From a bacterium (GTDB taxonomy: Bacteria > Auribacterota > UBA6266), in assembly GCA_023228325.1 (NCBI GenBank), contig JALOBK010000005.1:1-16460 (forward strand): a DNA stretch of 16,460 bases, given 5' to 3'. Both the position numbers and the translations under genes were made by a program. This document shows positions 1-7,654 of this stretch, in pieces (within the stretch, counting starts at the first letter, position 1; each line of letters begins with the position of its first letter). The notes under the pieces were generated by a model. It had not been told where the DNA came from. It saw nothing but the letters and a program-made list of their open reading frames with translations, and did no database searches.

Positions 1-1
1 T

Positions 2-1657
2 GAAAGAGTTGGTAGATATAAAGAATATGATGCCATGGTTAGAAAAATACCATATGCAAAAAAAGCATTGAATGTAATATCTTCAGAAATATTGGCACCA
101 GATAGTATTACTGACACTGCATTTAATATTAGAAAGAATATGGATATAGTCACAAAAGAAAAAGAAAATGAGATAAAAAGAAATATTTTGGAAATTCTAG
201 AAACATTGGATTTCAAAGGTGAAATGAAAAAAACTACTAAAACTACATGCAAATATGGTGATAGTTTTATAGAGTTATTAGATATGAATAAAGAATTGAG
301 GGAGAAAGGTGTGCTGACAGAATCTCTCAATCTTGAAGAAGATGTTAAAAAAACATTGAATATTAAATTTAAAGTTAAATCTTCTCCATTTGATAAAATA
401 TCATTAAGAAGATTAATTGAGAATGAGGAAATAGCACAAACGATAGTTGATAAAGCCGAAGATCAAGAAGACAAAGAAGACAAAGAAGCTGGGACTAATA
501 ATACCAGTCTGGAAAATATTTTACTCGTAAAACATAATCCTGGTTTGGTTGTTAGGATAGGTGATGAGGTTTGTTTTGGGTATATTATTTTTCCAAAAGA
601 TTTATTAAATGCTCCAAAAATTGAAAATAATATTTTATATAAAATAGCAAATAATGATCACATGAAAGAATTTTTAAGAAAAATAAAAGGTCATCTGGCA
701 CATAATGCAAAAATAGTGGAAGAGATAGATAACAATAGGGATCTTAAAATAATGTTAACCAGAATGTATTTATTTTATAATGATAACACGAGTGCAAGAA
801 TGGGAAATAATGTTGCTGAAATGAGATTTGTTCCTCCGGATATGATGTTTCATTTTAAAATAGATTCTGATGAATATGATCCATTTGGGGAATCAATATT
901 TGCATTTTTGGAATTTGATGCTAAGATGGTTGTTCTTTTTAAAACACTGATGGCACTTATGCGTCTAACTAGGTCAACAGAAAAAAGATTAATTGCACTT
1001 GAAATGGGCGCAGAAAAAAATGTTAGAAATATAATTGAACGTTGGAGAGAATTATATTCGAGAAGAAAATTCTCTCTTGGAGATACTGGTGGTGTGGATA
1101 CGGTTCCTTCCATGATTACAACTTTCGAGGATATATTTATTCCTATGAAAGATGGAAAAAGATTTGTGGAGTTTGATACTGTAACTCCTCCTGCTGGATT
1201 AGATGCGAAGATAGATGACTATAAAGCAATGAGAGATTCATTTATTGCTGGATTGGATGTTCCTCCCCCATATTTAAGCGTTGAAGAAAATATAGAAAGT
1301 AGAGCAACATTGTCGCATGAAAATATAATTTTTGCAAAAACAATAATCAGTTATCAGAAGTGTTTTGAAATAACTCTTAATCGCTTAGTTAGGGCCATAT
1401 ATAAAATGGTGTATGGTGAAGAATGTTATTTTGTTGATGTTTTATTTCCAAGGCCACGGAGTGTTGAATTAACAAGAGAAAGTGAATATTTTGGTGCTCT
1501 TAAGGAATTTAAAGAAGTCATTAAGGGTCTAGATTTATCAGAAGAAAAATTCATCAATAAATATATTGATAGTGATTTACTCAATAAGACAGAAAAAGAT
1601 ATAGAGGGGGAATTGGATTCAAATGCAAATGAAGAAGAAGAAACTCCAACATTCTAA
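2..1657 (+). CDS. Portal vertex protein, T4 gp20-like (5' partial)
   Basis: This is the head-tail connector subunit, the dodecameric channel for DNA packaging and tail attachment. The reading frame is open to the left edge: codons from base 2 read ERVGRYKEYDAM before the first ATG at 35. The residues around that ATG look like the interior of a portal N-terminus (RYxEYDAM, then VISSEILAPD), so the true start lies upstream. Further on there is a gp20-type core: RFVPPDMMFHF and DPFGESIFAFLEFDAK (about 820-930), a long helix with RLTRSTEKRLIALEMG, then FIPMKDGKRFVEFDTVTPP and AMRDSFIAGLDVPPPYLSVEE (about 1135-1290). These match the family's stem and clip segments and the motif where T4 gp20 reads 'LNVPVSRL'. 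An acidic Lys/Glu/Asp-rich stretch near 450-500 looks like a surface loop. The 3' end overlaps the next gene by 35 bases. The portal call is strong from motifs plus the protease and capsid neighbours; assignment to the gp20 branch is by motif recognition only. Confidence 0.88.
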   Translation, partial: ERVGRYKEYDAMVRKIPYAKKALNVISSEILAPDSITDTAFNIRKNMDIVTKEKENEIKRNILEILETLDFKGEMKKTTKTTCKYGDSFIELLDMNKELREKGVLTESLNLEEDVKKTLNIKFKVKSSPFDKISLRRLIENEEIAQTIVDKAEDQEDKEDKEAGTNNTSLENILLVKHNPGLVVRIGDEVCFGYIIFPKDLLNAPKIENNILYKIANNDHMKEFLRKIKGHLAHNAKIVEEIDNNRDLKIMLTRMYLFYNDNTSARMGNNVAEMRFVPPDMMFHFKIDSDEYDPFGESIFAFLEFDAKMVVLFKTLMALMRLTRSTEKRLIALEMGAEKNVRNIIERWRELYSRRKFSLGDTGGVDTVPSMITTFEDIFIPMKDGKRFVEFDTVTPPAGLDAKIDDYKAMRDSFIAGLDVPPPYLSVEENIESRATLSHENIIFAKTIISYQKCFEITLNRLVRAIYKMVYGEECYFVDVLFPRPRSVELTRESEYFGALKEFKEVIKGLDLSEEKFINKYIDSDLLNKTEKDIEGELDSNANEEEETPTF

Positions 1658-2039
1658 TTTTCTCAATGAATCATTGGAAACTAAGTGGGCATCTAAACAG
1701 ATTGTAAATATAGTTTTTAATTTTGATAGAACATTTCAAAGATTTAGAAGATATTATCCTAATTGCCCAATAAATGATTTAATAAATAATAAGATAACTG
1801 TAATGTATGAAATTGTTGATGAATTGAAAGATAAAATTCCAGATATAGTTATATTAAAAAGAATATTGGGTGTTATTTTAAAATTGGTCTGGAAGATGGA
1901 TGAACATATGGTTAAATATATTAATGAAGAAGAGAAAAAAGAAAAAGAAGAAGAAGAGAAAAAATCAACTGAAGAAACTCATGAAGATAAAAATAAAAAT
2001 AAATTAAACATAATGGGAGGAAATAGAAATGTCAAATAG
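1623..2039 (+). CDS. Small highly charged protein in the prohead-core (gp67/gp68) position
   Basis: A 138-aa protein of unrecognised family. Residues 20-95 look mostly helical (KQIVNIVFNFDRTFQRFRRYYP, then a hydrophobic helix ILKRILGVILKLVWKMDEHM). The last 35 residues are a low-complexity Glu/Lys run (about 1930-2000). There is no signal peptide or membrane segment. The start lies inside the 3' end of the portal gene; GAGGGGG at 1604-1610 is 12 bases before ATG 1623, and an in-frame ATG at 1629 is an alternative. The stop overlaps the protease start by 11 bases, so translation is probably coupled. In T4 the small charged core proteins gp67 and gp68 sit between portal and protease, so a prohead-core role is a positional inference; I see no sequence signature that proves it. 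Confidence 0.75.
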   Translation: MQMKKKKLQHSNFLNESLETKWASKQIVNIVFNFDRTFQRFRRYYPNCPINDLINNKITVMYEIVDELKDKIPDIVILKRILGVILKLVWKMDEHMVKYINEEEKKEKEEEEKKSTEETHEDKNKNKLNIMGGNRNVK

Positions 2040-2685
2040 ATTTTTAGTTATGGAAGGAGCCGATCTAACAAAAAGAACTATTCTTACTCGCCTTCCTAAT
2101 AAGGTAATATTTAAAGCTGTTCTTCAAACAGTAGACGGTAAAAATAGAAACGGTAGGATCTACACAAAACGAGCGTTAGAAGAAGCCCTCAAATTCAAAA
2201 TGGAGACTCTTATAAATCCAAGAGGATTTGTTGGTGAATTAGATCATCCAATGCTTGCAAATTATGGTGATGAACAAGCAGTTGAATTAAGACTTTCGAC
2301 TGTATTATGGGAAAGATGCTCACATGTTATCACTAAATTTTGGTTTGAAAATAACGAATTGTGGGGAATTGTTGAATCAACATTGTTTGGTCTTGGTGAC
2401 CAGGTTGTCAAAATAATTAAAGATGATGTTCCGCTGGGATTTTCTCTTAGAGCCATAGGTCAAGGAAATAGAGTTGGTGACCATGTTGTTGTGGATCATA
2501 TTGATTATTTGGTATCATATGATGCTGTTTCAACACCATCACATATGGAAGCCCATTTTAGAAATCTTTCAGAGGAAAAATTTTATAATATTCAAGAAAG
2601 CTTAAAAATTGGAAATTTATCCAGTGGTGTTAAAAGCGAAAACTTTGAAAAAATATTATTTGAAACTCTGAATAAATGGTGCTAA
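2029..2685 (+). CDS. Prohead core protease, T4 gp21-like (peptidase S78/S77 type)
   Basis: This is the serine protease that matures the prohead by cutting scaffold, capsid and internal proteins. The 218-aa sequence carries the family hallmarks in order: NRNGRIY at residues 39-45; GELDHP at 69-74 with His73 as the likely catalytic histidine; and GFSLRAIG at 137-144 with Ser139 as the likely nucleophile (gp21 proteins have G-[VF]-S-x-R-G/A-x-G). The VDHIDY and YDAVSTPSH segments at 155-172 match the 'D-x-V-x-x-PS' end of the fold. The length is typical. The C-terminal tail contains I188-Q189-E190 followed by Ser, which fits the [LI]-x-E cleavage rule of T4 gp21 and could be a self-processing site. 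GGGAGG at 2015-2020 precedes ATG 2029. It sits between portal and capsid, as in T4. Confidence 0.9.
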   Translation: MSNRFLVMEGADLTKRTILTRLPNKVIFKAVLQTVDGKNRNGRIYTKRALEEALKFKMETLINPRGFVGELDHPMLANYGDEQAVELRLSTVLWERCSHVITKFWFENNELWGIVESTLFGLGDQVVKIIKDDVPLGFSLRAIGQGNRVGDHVVVDHIDYLVSYDAVSTPSHMEAHFRNLSEEKFYNIQESLKIGNLSSGVKSENFEKILFETLNKWC

Positions 2686-2698
2686 GGGAGGATATAAA

Positions 2699-3463
2699 AT
2701 GAAATTGAAATTAACCAAAAATAATTTACATTTCTTTTCTGAATGTATCAAAATAGAAACTATATCTAGTTCATTAAACATTCTCAATGAAAGTAATATT
2801 AAAAGTATTCTTGAAATGGAAGATAAATATATAGTAGAAAAATATTTGAATGAAATCGCAGGATCATCTGCAGTGATAGCTCCAATTATTTCAGGTCTTG
2901 GTGTATTGGTTGTTAATAATATTGGAAAAGTTTCTGTGGCTTTATTGGCAGCTTTAACTGCAATGTTGGGTTCTAAAACAGATATGGCTATAAAGCACAG
3001 TCAAGCAAGTAGAGAATTGGCCATGAAAAGTGCAATGGGTGAGTCTGCAGTGCTGAAAGAGGAAGTCGATAAAGAATTAGTAAAAGATAGTCTTGAAATT
3101 ATTAAAGAAATAAAAAATACTACATTGTCTAATAAATCAGAATTCGAAAAATTTGTTAGATCTGGGGAATATAAAAAAGCTATTCCATACCTCAAAGGAA
3201 TGATAAAAGATCTTTCAACATTAATCGGAATAAAATCTAGAAATAATATTCCTCTTACAATTGAAATACCAAGAGAATTATTATCAACGTCAATGATGTG
3301 GTTGTCTTTGGCAGTTGTTGGAGTTGTCAGTGCCAAATTATTAGTTCCAGTTGGAAGAAGAATTCTTAGATTCTTTTCTGGGAAAGCACCAGAAGAAGAA
3401 ACAAAGAAATTTGCGTCTAAAGCAAAAGATTATCTTAAAAATGTCAAGGAGAAAACAAGTTAA
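2699..3463 (+). CDS. Unrecognised head-operon protein with two hydrophobic segments
   Basis: A 254-aa protein of no family I recognise. Residues 1-52 are polar and helical. Residues 56-90 are strongly hydrophobic and Gly/Ala/Val-rich, with a probable membrane-like stretch from SSAVIAPIISGLGVLVV through VALLAALTAML. A charged helical middle follows, then a second hydrophobic helix near residues 200-220 (MMWLSLAVVGVVSAKLLV), then a basic, lysine-rich tail. GGGAGG lies just upstream of ATG 2699. Between protease and capsid, T4 has the scaffold gp22, which is acidic and soluble, so this protein is unlike gp22. The N-terminal 52 residues hold three [LI]-x-E tripeptides (Glu31, Glu39, Glu52); the last sits exactly at the border to the hydrophobic block, so removal by the prohead protease is conceivable. 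Possible roles are a prohead membrane anchor or an internal head protein; neither is shown. Confidence 0.75.
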   Translation: MKLKLTKNNLHFFSECIKIETISSSLNILNESNIKSILEMEDKYIVEKYLNEIAGSSAVIAPIISGLGVLVVNNIGKVSVALLAALTAMLGSKTDMAIKHSQASRELAMKSAMGESAVLKEEVDKELVKDSLEIIKEIKNTTLSNKSEFEKFVRSGEYKKAIPYLKGMIKDLSTLIGIKSRNNIPLTIEIPRELLSTSMMWLSLAVVGVVSAKLLVPVGRRILRFFSGKAPEEETKKFASKAKDYLKNVKEKTS

Positions 3464-3516
3464 TATCTTGATATATGTTGGTAAAAAACAACCATGAAAA
3501 AATAGGAGGGTAGTTT

Positions 3517-3789
3517 ATGATTAACATTTATGAACAAAAACAAAATAATAAACAGAATTTAATAAATACCATGATGGAGATAGTTACCCAGGGATTTGGA
3601 TCCGAGGGTAAAAGAGTTAAGTATCTAAAAGAAAAGTTAGAAGCAGCAGTTAGTAAATTGGAATTTTTGAAAAAGAAGTTATCAACTTCCGAAATACAGG
3701 AAAAAGTTTTTAAAACTAAAATTGTTAAATCGGAAGAAAATATAGCAATTGGGTTGGATAAACTCAAAAAACTCATTAAAGAAGAGTGA
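3517..3789 (+). CDS. Small coiled-coil protein of the head operon
   Basis: A 90-aa, Lys/Glu-rich protein of unrecognised family. From about residue 32 to the end it reads as a nearly continuous amphipathic helix with heptad-like hydrophobic spacing (VKYLKEKLEAAVSKLEFL, then ENIAIGLDKLKKLIKEE), so a coiled coil is likely. AGGAGGG at 3505-3511 precedes ATG 3517. It lies between protease and major capsid genes, where T4-type phages encode core or scaffold proteins; a scaffold or core role is inferred from position and helical character only. Confidence 0.7.
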   Translation: MINIYEQKQNNKQNLINTMMEIVTQGFGSEGKRVKYLKEKLEAAVSKLEFLKKKLSTSEIQEKVFKTKIVKSEENIAIGLDKLKKLIKEE

Positions 3790-3801
3790 GGATTTAGAAA
3801 A

Positions 3802-4212
3802 ATGATGGATATTATTGGAAAAGAAAAAAGTAACTATCCAATAAAAAGATTGATTGAAGTCAGAAATAAGTTTGGTTTCTACCTAAAACCTTTTGTTGAT
3901 AGAGAGAATGAAGAGATTAGAAATAGGTATTTAGGTATTCAGAATGAGACTAAAATTATTTTAAAAAAGTTAAATGACATTTTATCAAAATTGAAAAGTT
4001 TAAACTATGAATACAAAAAAATGCAACTTAGTGAAAGAATTGTCAATAATTTAATTTTTATTGCCGAGAAAAAATTCCTTTCACTGCAATTAAGAAGTGA
4101 CATTAAACTTATAATGAAGAAATTGAAAACAATGTCGTTTAATGAGCTGGAAAAGCAGAATAAAATAATAGAAGAAGTAAAGTCCAAGATATTGGAAAAT
4201 ATTAGGAGGTAA
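3802..4212 (+). CDS. Small helical protein preceding the major capsid gene, possible scaffold component
   Basis: A 136-aa, highly charged and largely helical protein of unrecognised family. Long amphipathic stretches (about residues 45-75 and 95-136, for example KIILKKLNDILSKLKSL and LEKQNKIIEEVKSKILENI) suggest coiled coils. There are no cysteines, signal peptide or membrane segment. TGAGGA at 3787-3792 lies 9 bases before ATG 3802, a weaker site than those of its neighbours; a second ATG follows immediately at 3805. The stop is 5 bases before the capsid start, and the capsid Shine-Dalgarno lies inside this gene. Position and helicity match a scaffold/core protein, but no gp22 signature is visible. 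Confidence 0.7.
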   Translation: MMDIIGKEKSNYPIKRLIEVRNKFGFYLKPFVDRENEEIRNRYLGIQNETKIILKKLNDILSKLKSLNYEYKKMQLSERIVNNLIFIAEKKFLSLQLRSDIKLIMKKLKTMSFNELEKQNKIIEEVKSKILENIRR

Positions 4213-4217
4213 TTATA

Positions 4218-5702
4218 ATGGCTAAGCAAAACAGTTTTGTTACGAAAGACCTACTGATTGAAAGTTTCAGGGGTATTAAGAAAAATTTTAGTATTGATCT
4301 TTCAAATCCTCTTCAGAATACTAACGTGTTAGCTGATGAGAAAGCATTCAATTATTATGTGGAGTCGCTGTCAGCCCCATTCACGGATGCACATGACAGG
4401 ATTAATATTAAGACTATGGCTAAAGGAACCAGGGAAACTCTTTTGATGGAAAATGCAAAAGGTTCATTGTCCCACTATGAAGTTCTTTCACTGCCGTTGA
4501 TTCCCGTGTTTTATCCTCGTTTGATTGCAAAAGATCTTATCACTTTTGCAACCACTGATAAAGTGGACATCATCAAACCCATCATGAGAGCTAAGTTCAA
4601 CAGATGGAACGATGTGAATAACTATGATGCTCCTTCAATGAGCACCGATATCTCCAGAGGCCCGACCCTTGGTGTTCCAGGTGGATTCGTTTGTGCGGTC
4701 CCAGGTTCTACCGATCTTCTGGCAGCTGCTGGTGGGTTAACTCCTGCTTCTGCTCACATTGAAAGAGATCTTAAGATTCTTGAGATCACTGATGGCGCAA
4801 ACATTTATAGAGTTGACCAGATCACAACTGTTGATGGCAATTTCTATATTCCTGTAACTCTCGGTGCTGCAACTGATGTTGTCACTGGAAAAGTTGACTT
4901 CCTGAATGGAACAATCACATTTAGCTCGGTGAATGGTGTTGCTACTCAGGCTAAGGTCGAAGCAACAGTTTCTATCGAAGAAAATACAGTTTCTTCAAAA
5001 ATGGAAATTGAAATTGACAAGATCAGGATTCCGATCGTTGACAGGCAGATCGAAGTTTCATATACTGTGCAGCAGAAAATGGATGTCAAGTCTCTTTATG
5101 ATGTTGAACTTGAATCCATTATTCTCGACCTGATTGGTTCGCAGATTGCTCTTGATCTGGATAACTACATTCTTAAGTCTTTGACTGGTGTGGTTTATAA
5201 TCCAGCTCTGGTTCCTGCTACCCATATTCAGCAGTTCACTAAGAATGCTCCTGTCGGCTATGACTGGGGTCCGAAATCGTGGCATGAAAACATTATCACC
5301 CCAATCAACGAAATCTCTGCTGAGATCTCGAATGACACCAGACTTGGTGAAGCTAATGTTATGGCCGCGAACACTCTTAATGCAGCTCTGTTAAGGGATC
5401 TGGATACTTATAGAGTTGATTATGATCGTCAGGGCAAATCGGTTGTCGGTTATAAAGCTGCAGAGATTGAAGGTGGCAATATGACTGTCATCGATTCACC
5501 TGTACAGGAAAAGAACAAAATGCTGCTCGTCTACAAACCGGGTCCGAATGAAGAGCATAAATCAGTGTTCTATTTGATTATGCATACTCCTGGATTGGTC
5601 ATTCCGTATCCCAAGGGATATAAACCATCTTTCAGCGTGCTGACCAGGTATGGAACTGCATTCGTGCATCACAAAGGTCTTGGTGTGCTGGAAATAACGT
5701 AA
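4218..5702 (+). CDS. Major capsid protein, T4 gp23-like (HK97 fold)
   Basis: This is the shell-forming head protein. The 494-aa length is typical of gp23 (521 aa in T4). The segment LPLIPVFYPRLIAKDLITF (about residues 91-109) followed by IIKPIMRAKF matches the gp23 N-arm pattern ('rr..PnLiA.dl..vQPM..P.g..fa.r'). The C-terminus (YLIMHTPGLVIPYPKGYKP, then LTRYGTAFVHHKGLGVLE) is the typical P-domain end that places the protein in this family. AGGAGGT at 4204-4210 lies 7 bases before ATG 4218. The N-terminus contains DLLIE15/S16, an [LI]-x-E site the neighbouring protease could cut; L76-M77-E78 is another. Codon use is visibly richer in C and G than all neighbours (CTG, ATC, GGT, ACC), as expected for the most highly expressed phage gene. 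An intrinsic terminator follows 54 bases downstream. The family call rests on motifs and gene order. Confidence 0.88.
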   Translation: MAKQNSFVTKDLLIESFRGIKKNFSIDLSNPLQNTNVLADEKAFNYYVESLSAPFTDAHDRINIKTMAKGTRETLLMENAKGSLSHYEVLSLPLIPVFYPRLIAKDLITFATTDKVDIIKPIMRAKFNRWNDVNNYDAPSMSTDISRGPTLGVPGGFVCAVPGSTDLLAAAGGLTPASAHIERDLKILEITDGANIYRVDQITTVDGNFYIPVTLGAATDVVTGKVDFLNGTITFSSVNGVATQAKVEATVSIEENTVSSKMEIEIDKIRIPIVDRQIEVSYTVQQKMDVKSLYDVELESIILDLIGSQIALDLDNYILKSLTGVVYNPALVPATHIQQFTKNAPVGYDWGPKSWHENIITPINEISAEISNDTRLGEANVMAANTLNAALLRDLDTYRVDYDRQGKSVVGYKAAEIEGGNMTVIDSPVQEKNKMLLVYKPGPNEEHKSVFYLIMHTPGLVIPYPKGYKPSFSVLTRYGTAFVHHKGLGVLEIT

Positions 5703-5755
5703 TATTATTTTAGAGCCCTCCTGTTTTAATAACAGGTTTGAAACATAAATATTTT

Positions 5756-5791
5756 GGGCACTCTGGGTTTTCTCAGAGTGCCCATTTTTTT
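5756..5791 (+). terminator. Rho-independent terminator after the major capsid gene
   Basis: GGGCACTCTG (5756-5765) pairs perfectly with CAGAGTGCCC (5774-5783) across an 8-base loop, followed by ATTTTTTT. A 10-bp GC-rich stem followed by a U-tract is a textbook intrinsic terminator. In so AT-rich a genome the stem stands out clearly. It separates the head operon from the transcription operon. Confidence 0.93.
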
Positions 5792-5850
5792 GTGTTTATA
5801 TTTATTTTTTTTTAGATTTTTTAAAGTACATATATCATAACAAAGAAAAT
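5792..5850 (+). promoter_or_regulatory. Probable promoter region of the RNA polymerase operon (elements not resolved)
   Basis: A new transcript should start here, because a strong terminator lies upstream and a well-formed gene with its own ribosome-binding site follows. Candidate elements are weak. TATATTTA at 5797-5804 resembles the T4 late box TATAAATA at 6 of 8 positions. TATATCAT at 5830-5837 resembles a -10 element but has only T-tracts at the -35 distance. The phage encodes its own polymerase, so its promoter consensus may be unlike either. The call is positional. Confidence 0.3.
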
Positions 5851-5870
5851 TTTTTCGGAGGGCGTTAAAT

Positions 5871-7286
5871 ATGAAACTTATTCAATCTCAGGAAAAAAGT
5901 AATAAATTTGGAGAATTTATATTCAGCGATGGATATAAGTGGAAGTTTGCTATAAAGAATTTGACAATGAGAAATTCTTGCGACGAAATAATTGATTTTA
6001 TCAAAGGATCAACATTATTAGTTTCAGAATATGAACCATTCATCAGATCATTAATCGAATATTATGTTGCAGAAGATTGGGATAATTTCTTTGAGAAATT
6101 AAAAGATGTTTCTTTTATTTCAAAGAAAAGATTTGAGATGATGGACATTGATGTTTCCAATTATTGTAATCCAACTAAGAAGACTGGGAAATCTCTTTAT
6201 ATAGACGAAAAAATGATGAAAATGTTATTGGAAACAATAATTTCATTAAAACTGATTTCTCCTTTTATATTTGATAAAAATAATTTTACAGAATATCTCT
6301 ATAAAAAATTTATGTTTGTGGTAACAGGTGAATTATATAATGCTGGATTTGTTGATATTCTTTATAGACTGATTAGACAATTATCTTTTAAATTTTCTTT
6401 ATCTGACAAAATGTTATGGAATTTAGTATCTATTAAATATGGATACCAAAACATAGGATATTCTCTAATGATGTTTAATTCATTTATGCATCAGTTTTTA
6501 GTTACCTATGATTTTGGAGTTAAAAAGAATCCAATGACATTTATTGTTTCAGTTATTAACGAAAAGTTCACATGGCTTATTAGAACTAATATAAATTCTA
6601 CTATTATTAGCGATAACAATGAAAATTACTTTGAGCAATATTTGATGGCACTAGATGTCGATAAATTAATTATGAATGAATCTATGTTCAATAATCATAT
6701 TTTATTTGGATTGAAATATTTATTTGATAAAGAAAGTGTTGATAATTTAATACAGCGATCTGCAGATGTAACAGTATCCCCAATCATGTATACCATTGGA
6801 AATTTAATAACATCAAAAATAACTGGAATTTCTACCAGCTTTTTAAATGAAAGAAAGACACACTATATCGTATTGAATAATTTATTTATTTCACAACTTA
6901 TTTCAAAATTATATCCTGAAGATCCATTTTTTCAAAAATTATCATTGTTATTGAGAGTAGTGAAAACAAGAAAAAATTCTGTCAGTAAGAATATTAGAAA
7001 GAAAACAATAAAAAAATACTACACTGCTATTATGGAAAAGGATGTCAATTTCTATGGTATAAAGGATAAAAGCATAGTTATCAATTTATTAAATTATATT
7101 ATTGAAGATTTGAGAATGCCTTATGTGTATGATATCGTCAAAGGAAATGTCGTTACAATAACAGATGACTGGGTTGAAATTATAATTGATACGATGATTA
7201 AATTATTTGATGATAAGAATGAAGAATTTGAGAAAATTAGAAAATTTTTCTTAACCATGGTGACAATGGAAAGAAATATGGAGTAA
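5871..7286 (+). CDS. Unrecognised 471-aa protein, first gene of the RNA polymerase operon
   Basis: I do not recognise a family. The 471-aa protein is rich in Ile, Phe, Asn and Lys and appears mainly helical and soluble, with no signal peptide or clear membrane segment. A basic patch near residues 363-382 (RVVKTRKNSVSKNIRKKTIKKY) could contact nucleic acid. The N-terminus (FGEFIFSDGYKWKFAIKNL, residues 13-31) suggests a small beta structure. GGAGGG at 5857-5862 precedes ATG 5871. It opens the operon that goes on to beta' and beta. Phages of the phiKZ/AR9 group carry, beside split beta and beta' chains, a non-canonical fifth RNA polymerase subunit of similar size that recognises promoters. An equivalent role here is a hypothesis from location and size only; it could equally be a structural or unrelated protein. 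Confidence 0.78.
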   Translation: MKLIQSQEKSNKFGEFIFSDGYKWKFAIKNLTMRNSCDEIIDFIKGSTLLVSEYEPFIRSLIEYYVAEDWDNFFEKLKDVSFISKKRFEMMDIDVSNYCNPTKKTGKSLYIDEKMMKMLLETIISLKLISPFIFDKNNFTEYLYKKFMFVVTGELYNAGFVDILYRLIRQLSFKFSLSDKMLWNLVSIKYGYQNIGYSLMMFNSFMHQFLVTYDFGVKKNPMTFIVSVINEKFTWLIRTNINSTIISDNNENYFEQYLMALDVDKLIMNESMFNNHILFGLKYLFDKESVDNLIQRSADVTVSPIMYTIGNLITSKITGISTSFLNERKTHYIVLNNLFISQLISKLYPEDPFFQKLSLLLRVVKTRKNSVSKNIRKKTIKKYYTAIMEKDVNFYGIKDKSIVINLLNYIIEDLRMPYVYDIVKGNVVTITDDWVEIIIDTMIKLFDDKNEEFEKIRKFFLTMVTMERNME

Positions 7287-7296
7287 GGGGGGAAGT

Positions 7297-7626
7297 ATGA
7301 TGAATTTAACTCCTGAATGGATTGACAAATTTAAAAATTTGTTTTATATTCCCGGTATAGTTTCTATTAATAATTATGAAGAAAGCATATCACTAAAAGA
7401 GTATTTGGTAAATTATATTAACGACGATGAGAAAATGAAAAATGTATTATCCCCGCCAAAATTATTATTTCCTGAAGATATATTAGGAAGTGATATTAAT
7501 CCTTCAATTGTATTTACAATCGACGATGATATATACGATAAATCCGAAAGTAGGAGAAAAAAAATAATGGATACAATAAAATTAAAAAATTCTTTAGCAA
7601 ATAAGGAAACTAGTGAACAAAAATAA
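7297..7626 (+). CDS. Unrecognised 109-aa acidic protein before RNA polymerase beta'
   Basis: A 109-aa protein of no family I recognise. It starts ATG-ATG (7297, 7300) after a GGGGGG-type ribosome-binding site (about 7287-7292), 10 bases after the previous stop. The body is acidic (YINDDEKMKN, FTIDDDIYDKSES) and the last 25 residues are Lys/Arg-rich and polar. There is no membrane segment or metal-binding cysteine. Its position between the 471-aa protein and beta' makes a polymerase accessory role possible, such as an omega-like or sigma-like adaptor, but nothing in the sequence shows it. Confidence 0.7.
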   Translation: MMNLTPEWIDKFKNLFYIPGIVSINNYEESISLKEYLVNYINDDEKMKNVLSPPKLLFPEDILGSDINPSIVFTIDDDIYDKSESRRKKIMDTIKLKNSLANKETSEQK

Positions 7627-7654
7627 ATAACTTTGAAATACAAGGAGTGTATAA

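Larger units (their letters stand above)
5703..5870 (+). other. Intergenic boundary between head operon and RNA polymerase operon
   Basis: This is the only non-coding stretch above 100 bases. It holds a small hairpin (5720-5725 with 5731-5736, CCTGTT/AACAGG), the intrinsic terminator (5756-5791), a T-rich tract (about 5796-5822) and the ribosome-binding site GGAGGG (5857-5862) of the 471-aa protein gene. No tRNA or reading frame of note is visible here. Confidence 0.8.

Noticed and set aside
35..37. ATG at 35 as the start of the portal gene
   Set aside because: The frame is open to the window edge and the upstream residues (ERVGRYKEYDA) fit a portal N-terminus; no ribosome-binding site precedes this ATG.
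850..1113. Reverse-strand ORFs across the window (for example 850-1113, 3001-3336, 11930-12211, 13958-14350)
   Set aside because: They lie opposite well-supported genes, have Ser/Leu/Ile-rich low-information translations and no fitting gene context; they are antisense shadows.
3464..3516. Imperfect GTTG/CAAC inverted repeat between 3463 and 3517
   Set aside because: Only about 4 bp of pairing, with no U-tract or conserved context.
3655..4205. [LI]-x-E tripeptides in the two small coiled-coil proteins as protease sites
   Set aside because: In Leu/Ile/Glu-rich helices such tripeptides occur by chance too often to be informative.
4933..5394. Forward-strand overlapping ORFs inside the capsid gene (4933-5133, 5188-5394)
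   Set aside because: They are out of frame with the strongly supported capsid protein, and their length is explained by its higher GC content.
5720..5736. Small hairpin CCTGTT/AACAGG as a second terminator or RNA element
   Set aside because: The stem is only 6 bp and is not followed by a U-tract; it is left as an unassigned short inverted repeat.
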